A stretch of 64,000 nt of DNA from Phaseolus vulgaris (Eukaryota; Streptophyta; Magnoliopsida; Fabales; Fabaceae). This document shows, in pieces, positions 62,541-64,000 of this stretch. The DNA lies in assembly GCF_000499845.2 (NCBI RefSeq), contig NC_023751.2, positions 11,261,564 through 11,325,563 of the forward strand. Reading direction: 5' to 3'. Positions within the stretch are counted from its first letter, which is position 1. Each line of letters opens with the position of its first letter. Both the position numbers and the translations under genes were made by a program. Under the pieces are notes generated by a model. The model was not told where the DNA came from and made no database searches. It saw only the letters and a list, made by a program, of their open reading frames with translations.

Positions 62541-63403
62541 TCAAAGAACCACATTTTACATAAAATATCACAAATGTCGTGCAGAGTTCTTGAGGACCCA
62601 CAACTCATAAATAGGAGTCACAAAGATTATATAAAAATCAAAATATTATATAAAGAAAGAAGTATAATCAAATAATTCAAATATAAACGGAGTAGGAGAT
62701 AATAAAGGCATATTTTACACATTTGTAGCTATAAACCCTCCTTTTCAAGGAGACTATTGGAAATGTGAAGTAGCTCATCAATCACCAATATTGTATCAAA
62801 AAATTTACATTATAAATGTCACCACTAAGAATGCATGCATGCAACATGCACAAAGATATGACAAATTATTAGAATCAATAAGTCAAAGACAAGACTATTT
62901 TACAATGTGATAAATTAACATAAGAATACAGATCTTAGATAAAAAAAAGTTATAAAAGTGAGCATAACTATGTTGCAAAGTTTTAAAAGTGCCCATGAGT
63001 CATTATAGACATAAAAAAATGCTATAACTTATCTATTTGTTGTGATATTATCGTTTGAATCAATATAATAGTTTAAAAAAATAATAAAGCTAAAAATATT
63101 TAAGGAGTCCAACATGTGCACAACACAAATATGACTGTTAGCTTGAGGTGTTTGTGCTTCCTAGGTCACCACTTCCTATTAAGCATGCATAAATTTATTA
63201 TAAAAATTGGCCCAGTAAAAGATCAAATATATAATTATCTTTACTAGATAAAAATGGCATAAGTCAAACCTTGAAAACATTCAAATTTCATGGCATGATT
63301 TTTCCTAAAACTTACCACCTAATACAGAAGGAAGCCTGTCTAAATCAGGTCCCTGCGTGTGCTCAATGAGTGGAAGCTCCAAACAATTGATATCATGTTT
63401 AGC
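56742..63403 (-). CDS. Uroporphyrinogen-III synthase, last eight exons (5' end outside window)
   Basis: This enzyme closes hydroxymethylbilane to uroporphyrinogen III for heme, chlorophyll and siroheme synthesis, in plastids in plants. Exons are 63403-63316, 62352-62286, 61320-61202, 59655-59563, 59448-59393, 58604-58519, 58159-58028 and 56796-56742. All introns are GT-AG and all phases agree, giving 231 C-terminal residues ending in TAG. Landmarks: '[19 protein letters not shown]', '[19 protein letters not shown]', '[12 protein letters not shown]', '[11 protein letters not shown]', '[13 protein letters not shown]', '[17 protein letters not shown]', '[12 protein letters not shown]', '[16 protein letters not shown]', '[10 protein letters not shown]'. 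The transit peptide and about the first 60-80 residues should lie to the right. Introns carry transposon sequence. A degenerate copy lies at 46.2-48.7 kb. I see no lesion in the exons. Confidence 0.92.
59881..60997. mobile_element. Transposon with long imperfect inverted ends in an intron of the synthase gene
   Basis: The left end, 'agttgacactgctttaagtt' with 'acctgcatttttgttgaaga' inside it at 59941, mirrors the right end. Reverse-complemented, the right end reads 'cagttgatgctactttaagt' and then 'acctgcatttttgttgacga'. Similarity continues for about 110 bases ('tcattaaatctttgttaacg' against 'ccattacatatttgttagca'). The interior (60120-60800) has no transposase I can recognise. The element is about 1.1 kb, and its superfamily is undetermined. 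Confidence 0.65.
61799..62111. mobile_element. MITE-like insertion in a synthase intron, absent from the pseudogene copy
   Basis: The flanks 'caactaataagt' and 'gcatatttggcttg' are contiguous in the pseudogene at about 48126-48152 but separated by about 313 bases here. The inserted block starts 'acatctcaaatgg' and its reverse-complemented end reads 'gggcatctccatacaagag', which gives short CATCTC-type inverted ends. The interior is non-coding. The open frame at 61824-62015 (+) lies wholly inside it and is not a gene. Confidence 0.75.
62503..62540. repeat. (TA)n microsatellite in a synthase intron
   Basis: An almost pure TA run with one 'tacata' interruption. Confidence 0.9.
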
Positions 63404-64000
63404 CTGCACTCAACATTGGAATTACCTAAATAGCTTCAGTGTATATGATTAGTCAGACCTGATGTCCACTACAAAACTTTAATGGGCAAGCTAAAAAGTG
63501 TGGTTATAATTTGAGGATCCTTTTCATTTTATTGACATGGCCTTGGCGCCAAACCTAGCTGAACATATAAGAGCATGTTTGGTTCCAATTAATTTTGGGG
63601 AATTCTTTTTAAGATTTCTAATTCAGAATTTCATTATAAGCTGTTTAAAACAAAATAAACTAATCCCAAACATGGAGTATATTGCAGAGGATTCCGACAA
63701 AACCTCATCCTTAATGTTTATTGGGGAAAAATAGAAGAATTTCAGTGTGAAATTCCCAATGGTGGAAGATAAATAAAAATAAACAAAATAAATACAGTAT
63801 GTGCAACACCAATTTGGATTATGCAACAATTTTTTTAGAGAGAAATGCAAAAAACATTGATAGAACTTCTATATAATGGGTTCAGAATAGAAACATTTAA
63901 TATGAATGGATTGCCAATTCACTTATATATTCAGGGGAAAAGTAAACATTGGAAGCACAAAAGGATGAAAGCATAAAGATGAACGTTTTATTATTTCTTT
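63404..64000. other. Intron of the synthase gene running off the right edge
   Basis: No exon is visible between the acceptor at 63404-63405 and the end of the window. The N-terminal exon or exons must lie further right. The open frames here (63537-63734 and 63623-63850) are AT-rich and overlap the small inverted-repeat element. Confidence 0.6.
63570..63690. repeat. Small inverted-repeat element in the first visible synthase intron
   Basis: 'gcatgtttggttccaattaa' on the left faces 'aactaatcccaaacatg' on the right. They form imperfect inverted ends around an AT-rich centre about 100 bases long, as in a miniature transposon. Confidence 0.45.

Noticed and set aside
1..64000. Search by eye for tRNA genes, conserved microRNAs, CRISPR arrays and bacterial or viral gene blocks
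   Set aside because: No tRNA B-box with a matching A-box, no familiar conserved microRNA sequence, no regularly spaced array and no prokaryotic or viral cluster were found. A covariance-model scan would be needed to exclude RNA genes firmly.

Overview
This window is nuclear DNA from a flowering plant, most likely a eudicot and probably a legume. The genes carry GT-AG introns, and the proteins belong to plant families (MIZU-KUSSEI-like, phytocyanin-like, DUF1645, R2R3-MYB, MIP1/DUF547). The spacer is very AT-rich, with many (TA)n runs and small transposon relics. The legume assignment is inference from overall character, not from a database match.

Genes, left to right. A last exon at 926-1084 (+) may end a gamma-tubulin-complex (Spc97/Spc98-type) protein. 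A two-exon phytocyanin-like secreted protein lies at 4809-5325 (+); all four copper-ligand positions are substituted. A single-exon subgroup-22-like R2R3-MYB lies at 10915-11589 (-). A single-exon MIZU-KUSSEI1-like (DUF617) protein lies at 25944-26639 (-). A broken B3-domain-like gene lies at 30640-31456 (-). An 11-exon MIP1 leucine-zipper/DUF547 protein of 586 residues lies at 32960-36688 (-); I could join it in frame throughout. A degenerate partial copy of uroporphyrinogen-III synthase lies at about 46200-48720 (-). A single-exon DUF1645 protein lies at 48949-49863 (-). The last eight exons of an intact-looking uroporphyrinogen-III synthase gene (tetrapyrrole pathway) lie at 56742-63403 (-), and its 5' end is beyond the right edge.

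The rest is intergenic. It contains a 26-bp GC-rich minisatellite (about 1730-2630), two decayed non-LTR retrotransposon RNase H segments (18480-18905 and 45280-46090), a family of small elements with CTGCACC-containing ends (20.2-21.6 kb, with fragments at 0.4 and 31.8 kb), an element with GC-rich inverted ends (52.67-53.5 kb), LTR-like sequence near 54.3-54.7 kb and more weakly at 6.6-8.3 kb, and transposon insertions in introns of the synthase gene.

The most informative structure is the pair of synthase copies about 12 kb apart in the same orientation. One looks functional. The other has lost its last two exons and most of another exon, carries frameshifts and a destroyed donor site, and ends next to a retrotransposon relic. 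Comparing the two copies shows where a small transposon entered an intron. The genes are otherwise functionally unrelated; I see no operon-like or defence-like cluster and no convincing new system.
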